DNA of 64,000 bases from Microtetraspora sp. NBRC 13810 (GTDB lineage: Bacteria; Actinomycetota; Actinomycetes; Streptosporangiales; Streptosporangiaceae), in assembly GCF_030268685.1 (NCBI RefSeq), contig NZ_BSRQ01000001.1:620001-684000 (forward strand). The letters run 5' to 3'. Positions 14,172 through 22,049 of the stretch are shown piece after piece. Every line of letters begins with the position of its first letter. The stretch's first letter is position 1. The notes beneath the pieces are model-generated. The model saw nothing but the letters and a program-made list of their open reading frames with translations, searched no databases and was not told the DNA's origin. The translations under genes and the position numbers were made by a program.

Positions 14172-15416
14172 TTGCGTCGTCCCATCCCCCTGGCCCTCAG
14201 CACGGCCGTGGCCGCCCTGGTGGCGGTCACCTGGCTCCCTGCCGCCGCCACGGCCGCGACGGCCGCAGCGGGGCCGTGCAGGCCCGGCCAGGGGGCGGAC
14301 CTGCGCGGCAAGGACTTCACCAAGGGCCGGGCGCTGCCCGACGACCTGCGCTGCGCCAACCTCACCAAGGCCAGGCTGGACGGCCTCCCCCTGGTCCAGA
14401 AGGACCTCACCGGCGCCATCCTGCGCGACGCGTCGCTGAAGGAGACCAACCTCACCCAGGCGCACCTGGAGTACGCCGACCTGCGCGGCGCGAACCTGAC
14501 CGAGGCGGACCTCGGGCAACTGCAGGCCGACCACGCCGACCTGCGCAAGGCCGTCCTGGTGGACGCGGACGCCGGGCAGGCGGAGTTCCCGCACGCCGAC
14601 CTGACCGGGGCCAGGCTCACCAGGGCCGAGCTCGCCCAGGCCGACTTCACCGACGCCAAGCTTGTGGGCGCCGACCTGACGGACGCCTCGCCCGGCCAGA
14701 TCAAGGCGCGCAAGGCCGACTTCACCCGGGCCGTCCTGCGTGAGGCCAAGCTGGGTCAGGCCGAGTTGCAGCACGCCACCTTCAAGGACGCCGACCTGCG
14801 GGAGACCGAGTTCACCCAGGCGGACCTCGACGGCGCGGACTTCACCGGCGCGCAGGTGCAGGACGCGTCCTTCAGCCAGGCCGACGACCTGGACCTGACC
14901 GGGGCCAAGGGCACACCGCAAGATGTGCCCGCCGAGGCGCGCGGCGTCCCGTCCGCCGATCCGGTCATCCCCGCCATCGGCGACCTGTTCCCCGGCGGCC
15001 TCACCGGCGAGGACCCGCGGGGCGCGGAGGACGGGGCGGGCGGCCTGTCCGCCGGGCTGGTCCTGGTGATCCTCAGCGCCGTCGGCCTCGCGCTCACGGC
15101 GCTGCTGTGGGCGGGGTCGTACCGGCGGCGGACCCGCGCGGCCGCGGCGTTCGGCGCCGCGCTGCGGGCCGCCGAGGAGGACGTCACCCGGCTGGGCGAG
15201 GAGATCGACCGCCTGGACTACGAGTTCCAGCTCGCCGGGACCTCCGGCGGCATGTCGGCGGACCGGGAGTGGCGGTATGCGCTGGACGCCTACGAGGCGG
15301 CCAAGAACGCGCTGGCCGGGGCCCGCTCCCGGGAACAGCTGCTCTTCGTGACGCAGGCCGTACGGGACGGGCGCGCGGCCCTGGACCGCCTGCGCGGCCA
15401 CGACCGCCTCAGGTGA
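14172..15416 (+). CDS. Secreted pentapeptide-repeat protein with membrane anchor and cytoplasmic module
   Basis: About 414 residues from TTG 14172, five bases after GAGGAGG; an in-frame ATG at 14142 lacks such a site. A signal peptide (PLALSTAVAALVAVTWLPAA) precedes a right-handed beta-helix of pentapeptide repeats A(D/N)LxxA, with some 30 units from about residue 50 to 240 (DLRGANLTEADLGQ, DLTGARLTRAELAQ). Then comes a short linker, a transmembrane helix (LVLVILSAVGLALTALLWAGS) and a cytoplasmic tail. The tail matches the module of the preceding gene: EEDVTRLGEEIDRLD, WRYALDAYEAAKNALAGA, VRDGRAALDRLR. The repeat domain thus faces outside. Role unknown; an outside-binding or scaffolding protein that signals or anchors through the shared tail is an inference. 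Confidence 0.8.
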   Translation: MRRPIPLALSTAVAALVAVTWLPAAATAATAAAGPCRPGQGADLRGKDFTKGRALPDDLRCANLTKARLDGLPLVQKDLTGAILRDASLKETNLTQAHLEYADLRGANLTEADLGQLQADHADLRKAVLVDADAGQAEFPHADLTGARLTRAELAQADFTDAKLVGADLTDASPGQIKARKADFTRAVLREAKLGQAELQHATFKDADLRETEFTQADLDGADFTGAQVQDASFSQADDLDLTGAKGTPQDVPAEARGVPSADPVIPAIGDLFPGGLTGEDPRGAEDGAGGLSAGLVLVILSAVGLALTALLWAGSYRRRTRAAAAFGAALRAAEEDVTRLGEEIDRLDYEFQLAGTSGGMSADREWRYALDAYEAAKNALAGARSREQLLFVTQAVRDGRAALDRLRGHDRLR

Positions 15417-15474
15417 GCCCCGGCCTCGGGCGAGCCCCGGCGGGGACGCGCCGAAGCCGTGGGAGGCCCGGGGG

Positions 15475-16869
15475 TCAGATGCCGGTGGGGGTCATGGGCT
15501 GCATGAGGCGGCGGGCGGCCTCGGTGACCGAACCGGCCAGCGACGGGTAGACCGCGAACGTGTGCGCGAGCTGGTCCACGGTCAGCCGCTCGTGCACCGC
15601 GATCGACACCGCGAGGATCAGCTCCGACGCGCGCGGCGCCACGACGACGCCGCCGAGCACGATGCCGGTGTGCGGGCGGCAGAAGAGCTTGACGAAGCCG
15701 TCGTTGAAGCCCTGCATCTTGGCCCTGGCGTTGGTGGCGAGCGGCAGCTTCACCACGTTGGCCTCGATCTCGCCGGACTCGATCTGCTTCTGCGCGACGC
15801 CCACCGTGGCGATCTCGGGGTCGGTGAAGATGTTGGCCGCCACCGTGGCCAGCCGGAGCGGCTGCACGGCCTCGCCGAGCGCGTGCCAGACGGCGATGCG
15901 GCCCTGCATGGCCGCCACCGAGGCGAGCATGAGCACGCCGGTGCAGTCGCCGGCCGCGTAGACGCCGGGGGCGGAGGTGCGGGAGACCTTGTCGACCTGG
16001 ATGAAGCCGTTGGCGTCGAGGGCGACCCCGGCCTCCGCGAGGCCGAGCCCCGCGGTGTTGGGCACCATGCCGACCGTCATCAGGCAGTGCGAGCCCTCGG
16101 CGGTGCGGCCGTCTTCGAGGGTGACCTGCACGCCGTGCGGGGTACGCCGGACGGATGCGGCGCGGGAGCGGCCCATGACGTTCATCCCGCGGCGGCGGTA
16201 GACCTCTTCCAGCACCTCGGCGGCGTCGGCGTCCTCGTTGGGCATCATGCGGTCGCGGCTGGAGACGAGCGTGACCTCCGAGCCGAGCGAGCGGTAGGCG
16301 CCGGCGAACTCCGCGCCGGTGACGCCGGAGCCGACGACGATGAGGTGCTCGGGCAGCTCGGGCAGGTCGTAGAGCTGGCGCCAGTTGAGGATGCGCTCGC
16401 CGTCGGGCTCGGCCCCCGGCAGCACGCGCGGCGTCGCCCCGGTCGAGACGATCACCACGTCCGCCTTGATCGTACGGTCGCCCGCCTTGACCACCTGCGG
16501 GTCCACGAGCCGCCCGGTCGCCCTGATCACCTCGACGCCCTCGGCGGCGACCCGGGCCGCGGTGTCGGCCGACTGGGCCTGGGCCAGCTCCTTGACCCGC
16601 TTGTTCACCAGGGGCAGGTCCACCCTCACCCCGCCCACGTCGCCGTCGTCGCCGCCGGTGAAGTGCACGCCGAGCGACTCGGCGTCGAGCAGGGCCTGCT
16701 TACGCACGGAGGTGGCGATGAGCGTCTTGGAGGGCACGCAGTCGGTGAGCACGCACGCGCCGCCGATGCCCTCCTGTTCGACAACCGTGACCTGGGCGCC
16801 GAGTTGCGCGGCTACCAGAGCCGCCTCATATCCGCCTGGCCCGCCACCGATGATCACGATCCTCGTCAC
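15475..16869 (-). CDS. lpdA: NAD(P)H-quinone dehydrogenase, LpdA family flavoprotein
   Basis: A 464-residue FAD-dependent pyridine nucleotide-disulfide oxidoreductase of the LpdA type, which reduces quinones rather than lipoamide. Start GTG 16869 follows GGAAGGA. The FAD motif IIGGGPGGYEAALVAAQLGA, the NAD motif VVGSGVTGAEFAGAYRSLG and YAAGDCTG are present. The redox-Cys region reads GGACVLTDCVPSK, so both Cys positions of the CxxxxC pair are occupied. At the C-terminus the HxHPTxxE catalytic motif of true lipoamide dehydrogenases is replaced by FAVYPSLAGSVTEA (His to Tyr), as expected for LpdA. The neighbourhood with purine nucleoside phosphorylase and phosphohexomutase resembles mycobacterial lpdA. 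Confidence 0.9.
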   Translation of the reverse strand: MTRIVIIGGGPGGYEAALVAAQLGAQVTVVEQEGIGGACVLTDCVPSKTLIATSVRKQALLDAESLGVHFTGGDDGDVGGVRVDLPLVNKRVKELAQAQSADTAARVAAEGVEVIRATGRLVDPQVVKAGDRTIKADVVIVSTGATPRVLPGAEPDGERILNWRQLYDLPELPEHLIVVGSGVTGAEFAGAYRSLGSEVTLVSSRDRMMPNEDADAAEVLEEVYRRRGMNVMGRSRAASVRRTPHGVQVTLEDGRTAEGSHCLMTVGMVPNTAGLGLAEAGVALDANGFIQVDKVSRTSAPGVYAAGDCTGVLMLASVAAMQGRIAVWHALGEAVQPLRLATVAANIFTDPEIATVGVAQKQIESGEIEANVVKLPLATNARAKMQGFNDGFVKLFCRPHTGIVLGGVVVAPRASELILAVSIAVHERLTVDQLAHTFAVYPSLAGSVTEAARRLMQPMTPTGI

Positions 16870-17138
16870 GGTCCCTATCCTTCCGCATGCCCACGAGTAC
16901 TCCACCGATGGAGGCACAAATCCCCCACCCAAATGTATAAGCCCCTGACCACTGCCCGCCCCGGGCCGGATCCCGCGGAGACTCGCCCTCCCCGGCACAG
17001 AAGGACCCGGCGACATCCCCAGGCGGACACCCGTTTCCCCCGGGCGGCACGCGGGCCGGAGTACGGCAGCCGGTCGGCATGTCCCCAACACGGCCGGGGT
17101 ACCGCGCGATGGAGCGGGATCAGTGCGGGATCTTGGAT

Positions 17139-17144
17139 TATTCT
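17139..17144 (+). promoter_or_regulatory. Possible -10 element TATTCT of a leaderless transcript
   Basis: TATTCT ends eight bases before the GTG that begins the conserved gamma-glutamylcyclotransferase sequence, and no Shine-Dalgarno sequence lies between. That spacing fits a leaderless mRNA. Confidence 0.4.
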
Positions 17145-17152
17145 TGTGTGCC

Positions 17153-17605
17153 GTGCCTGTTTACGCCGCCTACGGCAGCAACATGGACCCCAAGCAGATG
17201 GCCCAGCGGGCTCCGCACTCCCCTATGCGGGTGACCGGCTGGCTGGAGGGCTGGCGCCTGACGTTCGGCGGTGAGGACGTCGGGTGGGAGGGCGCGCTCG
17301 CCACCATCGCCGAGGATGCGGCCGAGCAGGTGTTCGTCGTCCTCTACGACGTCCCGGAGTGGGACGAGCCCTCCCTGGACCAGTGGGAGGGGGCGGCGCT
17401 CGGGCTGTACCGCAAGGTGCGGCTGCGGGTGCAGACGCTGGAGGGCGAGGTGGTCGCCTGGTTCTACGTGCTGGACGACTACGAGGGCGGCCTGCCCTCG
17501 GCCCGCTACCTCGGGATCCTGTCCGACGCCGCCGAGAAGGCGGGCGCACCGGACGACTACGTGAAGGACCTGCGCGGCCGTCCGTGCACGTCGCTCGGCA
17601 GCTAG
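17153..17605 (+). CDS. Gamma-glutamylcyclotransferase / AIG2-like protein
   Basis: About 150 residues. The signature YAAYGSNMDP near the N-terminus forms the substrate-binding loop of gamma-glutamylcyclotransferases, which release 5-oxoproline from gamma-glutamyl amino acids or peptides. The acidic residues in EWDEPSLDQWEGAA are candidates for the general base; the family uses a Glu in this region. The GTG at 17153 places the motif at its usual position; an upstream in-frame start would add 10 untypical residues. No ribosome-binding site is visible. It is a single gene between lpdA and the Nudix gene. The exact substrate is not determined by the sequence. Confidence 0.82.
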   Translation: MPVYAAYGSNMDPKQMAQRAPHSPMRVTGWLEGWRLTFGGEDVGWEGALATIAEDAAEQVFVVLYDVPEWDEPSLDQWEGAALGLYRKVRLRVQTLEGEVVAWFYVLDDYEGGLPSARYLGILSDAAEKAGAPDDYVKDLRGRPCTSLGS

Positions 17606-17630
17606 CCAACCGGCGGGCTGCTGCCCGGTG

Positions 17631-17644
17631 CGCTCTGAAGAGCG
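17631..17644. terminator. Small hairpin between convergent genes
   Basis: CGCTCT-GA-AGAGCG between the converging cyclotransferase and Nudix genes. The stem is short; weak evidence. Confidence 0.3.
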
Positions 17645-17658
17645 GTTCGCCAGTGGGT

Positions 17659-18093
17659 TTACGTGCCGAGCAGATAAGTGCCGTCATGGTGACGGACGGC
17701 CGGCGGCTGGGTGTGGTGCATGGCGTCGAGGACACGAACGGCGAATGCCTCGGAGGCGAGTTGCCCGACCTCGCCGGCAGTGACCCAGCGGAAGGCACGG
17801 GTCTCGTCGGTTTCGGTGAGATGGCCGCTGATGACCTTGCAACGGAAGACCAGCGCGACGATGCCGCGGGTCATGTTCTTGTAGACGCCGGTCAGGGCGA
17901 TGGGTTCGACGTCGAGGCCGGTCTCTTCGCGGATCTCGCGGAGCAGGCCGCTGGTGATGTCCTCGTCGCGTTCCAGGACGCCGCCAGGGGCTTCCCAGTG
18001 GCCGTTGTCGCGGCGCTGGGTGAGGAGTGCCCGGCCCTGATCGTCGACGATCACACCGGCCACGCTCACGGAGTGTGCGTTGTGATGATCCAT
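17659..18093 (-). CDS. Nudix hydrolase
   Basis: 144 residues with a perfect Nudix box: the pattern G-x5-E-x7-R-E-x-x-E-E-x-G-L is met from GGVLERDEDITSGLL to REIREETGLDV. Nudix enzymes cleave nucleoside diphosphates linked to another moiety and often clean damaged nucleotides; the substrate cannot be told. ATG 18093 lies seven bases after GGAGG. It diverges from a small GntR regulator across 71 bases, so the regulator may control it through the palindrome at 18137-18148. Confidence 0.92.
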   Translation of the reverse strand: MDHHNAHSVSVAGVIVDDQGRALLTQRRDNGHWEAPGGVLERDEDITSGLLREIREETGLDVEPIALTGVYKNMTRGIVALVFRCKVISGHLTETDETRAFRWVTAGEVGQLASEAFAVRVLDAMHHTQPPAVRHHDGTYLLGT

Positions 18094-18136
18094 CGCATGA
18101 CCTCCCGGGGCCGCCGGTCGCTATTCTCGGACTGCG

Positions 18137-18148
18137 GTACGTACGTAC
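18137..18148. promoter_or_regulatory. Palindrome GTACGTACGTAC, candidate GntR operator
   Basis: A perfect 12-base palindrome made of three GTAC units, 17 bases upstream of the GntR start and 44 bases upstream of the Nudix start. A TATTCT at 18123-18128 could be a -10 hexamer for the regulator. Position and symmetry fit autoregulation by the GntR protein; no match to a documented site is claimed. Confidence 0.45.
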
Positions 18149-18164
18149 GAGTTGAGGAGTGGTC

Positions 18165-18404
18165 GTGGCCGAGCTGCCGCTGCCGGATCTGGACCCGACC
18201 AGCGACCGGGCCATCTTCCGGCAGATCGCCGACCACCTCCGTACCGCGATCGAGCACGGCGTGCTCGCCGAGGGGGACAAGGTGCCCTCGGAGGCCCGGC
18301 TCATGCAACATTACGGCGTCGCGCGGATGACCATCCGCAATGCGCTGCAGGTGATCCAGGGCGAAGGACTGACCGTTGCCGAGCATGGGCGCGGGCTCCT
18401 CTAG
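18165..18404 (+). CDS. Short GntR-family regulator (DNA-binding domain only)
   Basis: 79 residues from GTG 18165, five bases after GAGGAG. It contains only the GntR winged helix: YRQIADHLR-like IFRQIADHLRTAIEHGVLAEG, KVPSEARLMQHYGVARMTIRNALQ and a wing TVAEHGRG. No C-terminal effector domain is present; full-length GntR proteins exceed 200 residues. Minimal GntR proteins of this type are common next to small accessory genes in actinomycetes. It is the first of three tightly packed small genes. Confidence 0.88.
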   Translation: MAELPLPDLDPTSDRAIFRQIADHLRTAIEHGVLAEGDKVPSEARLMQHYGVARMTIRNALQVIQGEGLTVAEHGRGLL

Positions 18405-18461
18405 ATGAGTAGGTGTCTGTACATGCAGGCGACAGCTGTGAATGAGGCGACGGGTCGGAAG

Positions 18462-18638
18462 ATGGTTACGCCTCTGGAGGCAGCCGAGTCACTGCGGCTC
18501 GAACTCGGACGTCGGCACATCACCGCCGATGTACTTGAAGGGCACAACCTGGCACTGGTGTCCGTCTGGGTGGGCGTGGTCGTCTGGTGCGACGGGCAGA
18601 AATTCTGTGGCGCACCGGCTGGAGCGCGCGGCCGGTGA
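18462..18638 (+). pseudogene. Small conserved actinomycete protein, probably truncated by a frameshift
   Basis: 58 codons from ATG 18462 (an ATG at 18405 in the same frame abuts the GntR stop). The reading MVTPLEAAESLRLELGRR ... LALVSVWVGVVVWCDGQKF resembles a small family I know from GntR-linked actinomycete loci, whose next residues are typically W-W-R-T/A-G-W. Here the frame breaks after QKF into CGAPAGARGR and stops. The +1 frame at exactly this point reads LWRTGWSAR, so one G appears lost near 18612. The family function is unknown to me. If the break is real the protein lacks its C-terminal third or half. Confidence 0.5.
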
Positions 18639-18880
18639 CGCTCGCAGAACTGATGCATGCTTTCGGGCGAACCTGGATGATTCGCGAGGCGGTCGGGGGA
18701 GGCTGGTATGCGCTGCGCACCTTCATCTCCACATACGCACAGCGGCTCGGTATGTCCGATGTCCGATACGGGGCAACCCTGGGGGAGTTGGCGCGCCACC
18801 TGGAGGCAGAGAGGCGATTGGACCATCGTTTCACCACCCTCCTCACGGAAAGCCCATGTGATGACGAACCCGACTCGTAA
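18635..18880 (+). CDS. Small protein of unknown function
   Basis: 81 residues from GTG 18635, which overlaps the preceding stop as GTGA. The sequence starts VTLAELMHAFGRTWMIREAV and ends LARHLEAERRLDHRFTTLLT. It is mixed alpha/beta, with no signal peptide and no membrane segment. The same frame extends upstream into residues that look like the missing part of the previous gene. It could therefore be a normal third gene of a GntR cassette or part of a deletion-fusion. I do not recognise a function. Confidence 0.5.
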   Translation: MTLAELMHAFGRTWMIREAVGGGWYALRTFISTYAQRLGMSDVRYGATLGELARHLEAERRLDHRFTTLLTESPCDDEPDS

Positions 18881-18952
18881 CGCGCCGTGTACCTGTCACC
18901 CCGCCTGGGGTTCGCTCGGTGGAGCGCCGCGGACCTTCGCCGGCCGGACCGG

Positions 18953-18958
18953 TAACCT
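18953..18958 (+). promoter_or_regulatory. Possible -10 element TAACCT of a leaderless transcript
   Basis: TAACCT ends seven bases before the GTG of the purine nucleoside phosphorylase gene, and no ribosome-binding site is present in between. This fits leaderless transcription. Confidence 0.4.
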
Positions 18959-18965
18959 CCTGCAT

Positions 18966-19769
18966 GTGAGCAAAGACCCCTATGCGCTCGCCGTCGACGC
19001 CGCGGCCGCACTGAAGAACGTCACCGGTGTCGAGTCCTTCGACGTCGCGCTGGTCATGGGATCCGGCTGGGTCGCCGCGGCCGAGGCCATCGGCACGACC
19101 GTCGCGGAGATCGCGGTGACCGACCTGCCCGGGTTCGCGCCGCCGGCCGTGGCGGGCCACGCGGGCCGGATCCGCGCCGTGACCACCGGGACCGGCCGCA
19201 ACGCGCTGATCTTCCTCGGCCGTACCCACCTGTACGAGGGTCTCGGCGTGGAGCCGGTGGTGCACGGCGTGCGCACCGCGCTCGCCGCCGGGGCCGGCAC
19301 GGTGGTGCTGACCAACGCGGCGGGCGGGCTGCGCCCGGAGACGCAGCGGGTCGGCGACCCGGTCCTGATCGGCGACCACATCAACCTCACCGGCGCCAAC
19401 CCGCTCACCGGCGCCCGGTTCGTGGACCTGACCTCGGTGTACAGCCCCCGGCTGCGCGCGCTGGCCAAGGAGTCCGACCCGTCCCTCGCCGAGGGCGTCT
19501 ACGTCGCCTTCCGCGGCCCGACGTACGAGACGCCGGCCGAGATCCGGATGTGCCGGGCGATCGGCGGCGACCTGGTCGGCATGTCCACCGCGCTGGAGGC
19601 GATCGCGGCCCGCGAGGGCGGCGCCGAGGTGCTCGGCCTGTCGCTGGTCACCAACCCGGGCGCGGGCCTCGTGGGCGAGCCGCTCAACCACGAGGAGGTC
19701 CTGGAGGTCGGCCGCGCGACGGCCGCCCGGATGGGCGTCCTGCTGGCGGACGTGGTCGGCAAACTCTGA
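18966..19769 (+). CDS. punA: Purine nucleoside phosphorylase (trimeric class)
   Basis: 267 residues. The enzyme splits (deoxy)guanosine and (deoxy)inosine with phosphate into base and (deoxy)ribose 1-phosphate. The family motifs follow in order: VMGSGW (phosphate loop), GHAGRI, FLGRTHLYEG, LTNAAGGLRPE, RGPTYETPAEIRMC, GMSTALEAIAAREGG (purine site) and TNPGAG. The GTG at 18966 begins the conserved part; the frame upstream is untypical. The phosphohexomutase follows 11 bases later, a natural partner because it can move phosphate on the sugar product. Confidence 0.95.
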   Translation: MSKDPYALAVDAAAALKNVTGVESFDVALVMGSGWVAAAEAIGTTVAEIAVTDLPGFAPPAVAGHAGRIRAVTTGTGRNALIFLGRTHLYEGLGVEPVVHGVRTALAAGAGTVVLTNAAGGLRPETQRVGDPVLIGDHINLTGANPLTGARFVDLTSVYSPRLRALAKESDPSLAEGVYVAFRGPTYETPAEIRMCRAIGGDLVGMSTALEAIAAREGGAEVLGLSLVTNPGAGLVGEPLNHEEVLEVGRATAARMGVLLADVVGKL

Positions 19770-19780
19770 GGGAGACCGTG

Positions 19781-21403
19781 GTGCGCGATCTCGTGCGGCA
19801 GGCGGAGGAATGGCTGGCCCAGGATCCCGATCCGGAGACCGGGGAGGAACTCGCCAAGATCCTCGACTCCGGTGACCTGGCCGAGCTGGAGAGCCGTTTC
19901 GGCGCGAAACTGGAGTTCGGCACCGCCGGCCTGCGCGGTGAGCTGGGCGCGGGCCCCGGCCGGATGAACCGCGTCACCGTGATGCGGGCCGCGGCGGGCC
20001 TGGCCGCGGTGCTCGGCCCGGGCGGGCACGTCGTGATCGGGTATGACGCCCGGCACAACTCCGAGGTGTTCGCGCACGACTCGGCGGCCGTGCTCGCGGG
20101 CGCGGGGCTGCGCGTCTCGGTGCTGCCCCGCCCGCTGCCCACGCCGGTGCTGGCCTTCGCCGTGCGCCACCTGGGCGCCGACGCGGGGGTCACCGTGACG
20201 GCCAGCCACAACCCGCCGCGGGACAACGGCTACAAGGTGTACTGGGGCGACGGGTCGCAGATCGTGCCCCCGGTGGACGGGGAGATCTCGGCCGCGATCG
20301 ACGCCGTGGGACCGGTCGGCGAGCTGCCCCGGGGCCCGTGGGCGACGCTCGGCGAGGACGTCGTGCACGCCTACCTGGCCGCGGTGACCGCGCTGCCGCT
20401 CGGCGAGGATCGTGAGCTGCGGGTCGCCTACACGCCGTTGCACGGGGTGGGGGCGGCGACGCTGGCGGCGGCGTTCGAGCGGGCCGGGTTCGCGGCGCCG
20501 GAGATGGTGGCGGCCCAGGCGGAGCCGGATCCGGACTTTCCCACGGTTCCCTTCCCCAATCCGGAGGAGCCCGGCGCGATGGACCTCGCGCTCGGCCTGG
20601 CCGCGCGGATCGGCGCCGACATCGTGCTGGCCAACGACCCGGACGCGGACCGCTGCGCGGTGGGCGTCCCGACGCCTGACGGCTTCCGGATGCTGACCGG
20701 CGACGAGCTGGGCGGCCTGCTCGCCGAGCACGTGCTCACGCACACGAGCGACCCGTCCCGGCTGGTCGCGACCACGATCGTGTCCTCCTCCCTGCTGGCC
20801 GGGATCGCCGCGGCGCACGGCGCCCGCTACGCGGAGACCCTCACCGGCTTCAAGTGGATCATGCGGGCGGGCGAGGGACTCGTCTACGGCTACGAGGAGG
20901 CCCTCGGTTACAGCGTCGGCTCCGGGCAGGGGCTGCCGGTGCGCGACAAGGACGGCATCGGCGCGGCCCTGACCGTCGCCGCGCTGGCCGCCACCGCCAA
21001 GCGGGCCGGCCGTACGCTGCTCGACCTGCTGGACGACCAGGCGCGGCGCTACGGGCTGCACGCGACGAGCCAGCTCTCCGTGCGGGTCGCGGACCTGTCC
21101 CTGATCGACGGGGCGATGCGGCGGCTGCGTGAGGCTCCGCCCGCGTCGCTGGGCGGGCGCGCGGTCGAGTCGGCCGACGACCTCGCCGCCGGCTCCGCCG
21201 GCCTGCCGCCCACCGACGCCCTGCGCTACACGCTGTCCGGGCGGGCCCGCGTCGTCGTACGGCCGAGCGGCACCGAGCCCAAGCTGAAGTGCTATCTGGA
21301 GGTCGTCGTCCCGGTCACCGGGGACGTCGCGGACGCCCGCGCCGAGGCCGCCCGCGCGCTGGCCGCCGTCACGGAGGACCTGTCGGCGGTGCTCGCCCTC
21401 TGA
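19781..21403 (+). CDS. Phosphohexomutase (phosphomannomutase/phosphoglucomutase/phosphopentomutase family)
   Basis: 540 residues of the alpha-D-phosphohexomutase family. The catalytic Ser lies in TVTASHNPPRDNGYKVYWGD, the metal loop is NDPDADRC, the sugar loop is GYEEALGYSVG, and the C-terminal phosphate-binding motif is RPSGTEPKLKCYLE. GTG 19781 is placed six bases after GGGAG; GTG 19778 is the alternative. Co-transcription with purine nucleoside phosphorylase suggests it converts ribose 1-phosphate to ribose 5-phosphate, or serves general hexose phosphate metabolism. The sequence alone does not settle the substrate. Confidence 0.9.
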   Translation: MRDLVRQAEEWLAQDPDPETGEELAKILDSGDLAELESRFGAKLEFGTAGLRGELGAGPGRMNRVTVMRAAAGLAAVLGPGGHVVIGYDARHNSEVFAHDSAAVLAGAGLRVSVLPRPLPTPVLAFAVRHLGADAGVTVTASHNPPRDNGYKVYWGDGSQIVPPVDGEISAAIDAVGPVGELPRGPWATLGEDVVHAYLAAVTALPLGEDRELRVAYTPLHGVGAATLAAAFERAGFAAPEMVAAQAEPDPDFPTVPFPNPEEPGAMDLALGLAARIGADIVLANDPDADRCAVGVPTPDGFRMLTGDELGGLLAEHVLTHTSDPSRLVATTIVSSSLLAGIAAAHGARYAETLTGFKWIMRAGEGLVYGYEEALGYSVGSGQGLPVRDKDGIGAALTVAALAATAKRAGRTLLDLLDDQARRYGLHATSQLSVRVADLSLIDGAMRRLREAPPASLGGRAVESADDLAAGSAGLPPTDALRYTLSGRARVVVRPSGTEPKLKCYLEVVVPVTGDVADARAEAARALAAVTEDLSAVLAL

Positions 21404-21416
21404 GGGGCGGCGCCGC

Positions 21417-22049
21417 TCAGGAGGCGATGATCGCGGCGACGACGAAGCCGGCCGCGGCCACGCAGGCGGCGACGGCGTCCCAGGACCAGGTGGTGCCGGG
21501 CACGGGCACGCTCTCGGCGGCGGGGGCGTCGGCGAACTGCGCGGTACGGCGGGCCCGCTCGGCGCGCTCGGTGAGCTGCTGGGCCACGAAGTCGGCGTGC
21601 GTGCGGCCGGCCAGCGCCTCCAGGGCGGCCTGCTCGCCCGAGGTGCGGACGGGCTCGGTCTGGAACCGGCCGCGGCGCGGGGCGCCGGTGCCGCGCCGGG
21701 CCGCGGAGGCGCGCTCGCGGGCCGAGGACTGCGGGGTCCAGCAGCGCACGGACTGCTCGCCGTACTCGATGAGGATGGCGTGCGACACCCGCACGTCGTC
21801 GATCCGCACCCACGGGACGAACGTGTCGCGCAGCGGGTTGCGCACCCGCACGCCGTCTTCGAGCAGCACGGTGGCCGGGCGCATCGACGTCACGTAGATG
21901 AGCGCGGTCAGCACGGCGAGCACCGCGGCGGCGACCAGCGACGGCGCGCCGTTGTACCGCCGGACCAGGTCGAACGCCATCAGTGCCGCGAAGACCACCC
22001 ACAGCCAGGCGAGGATGTAGGCGCCCTTGGACCGGAAGACCTGTTTCAC
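21417..22049 (-). CDS. PH-domain-like membrane protein
   Basis: 210 residues. Two N-terminal membrane helices ([39 protein letters not shown]) are followed by a bacterial PH-like core ([30 protein letters not shown] split around residues 60-90). A charged middle region comes next, then a C-terminal helix ([12 protein letters not shown]). The start GTG 22049 overlaps the adenosine deaminase stop as GTGA, so the two are translationally coupled. The function of such proteins is unknown. Confidence 0.8.
   Translation of the reverse strand: MKQVFRSKGAYILAWLWVVFAALMAFDLVRRYNGAPSLVAAAVLAVLTALIYVTSMRPATVLLEDGVRVRNPLRDTFVPWVRIDDVRVSHAILIEYGEQSVRCWTPQSSARERASAARRGTGAPRRGRFQTEPVRTSGEQAALEALAGRTHADFVAQQLTERAERARRTAQFADAPAAESVPVPGTTWSWDAVAACVAAAGFVVAAIIAS

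Noticed and set aside
19499-21061. 520-codon minus-strand frame opposite punA and the phosphohexomutase
   Set aside because: The plus-strand proteins carry complete catalytic motifs across this region; the reverse frame shows none.
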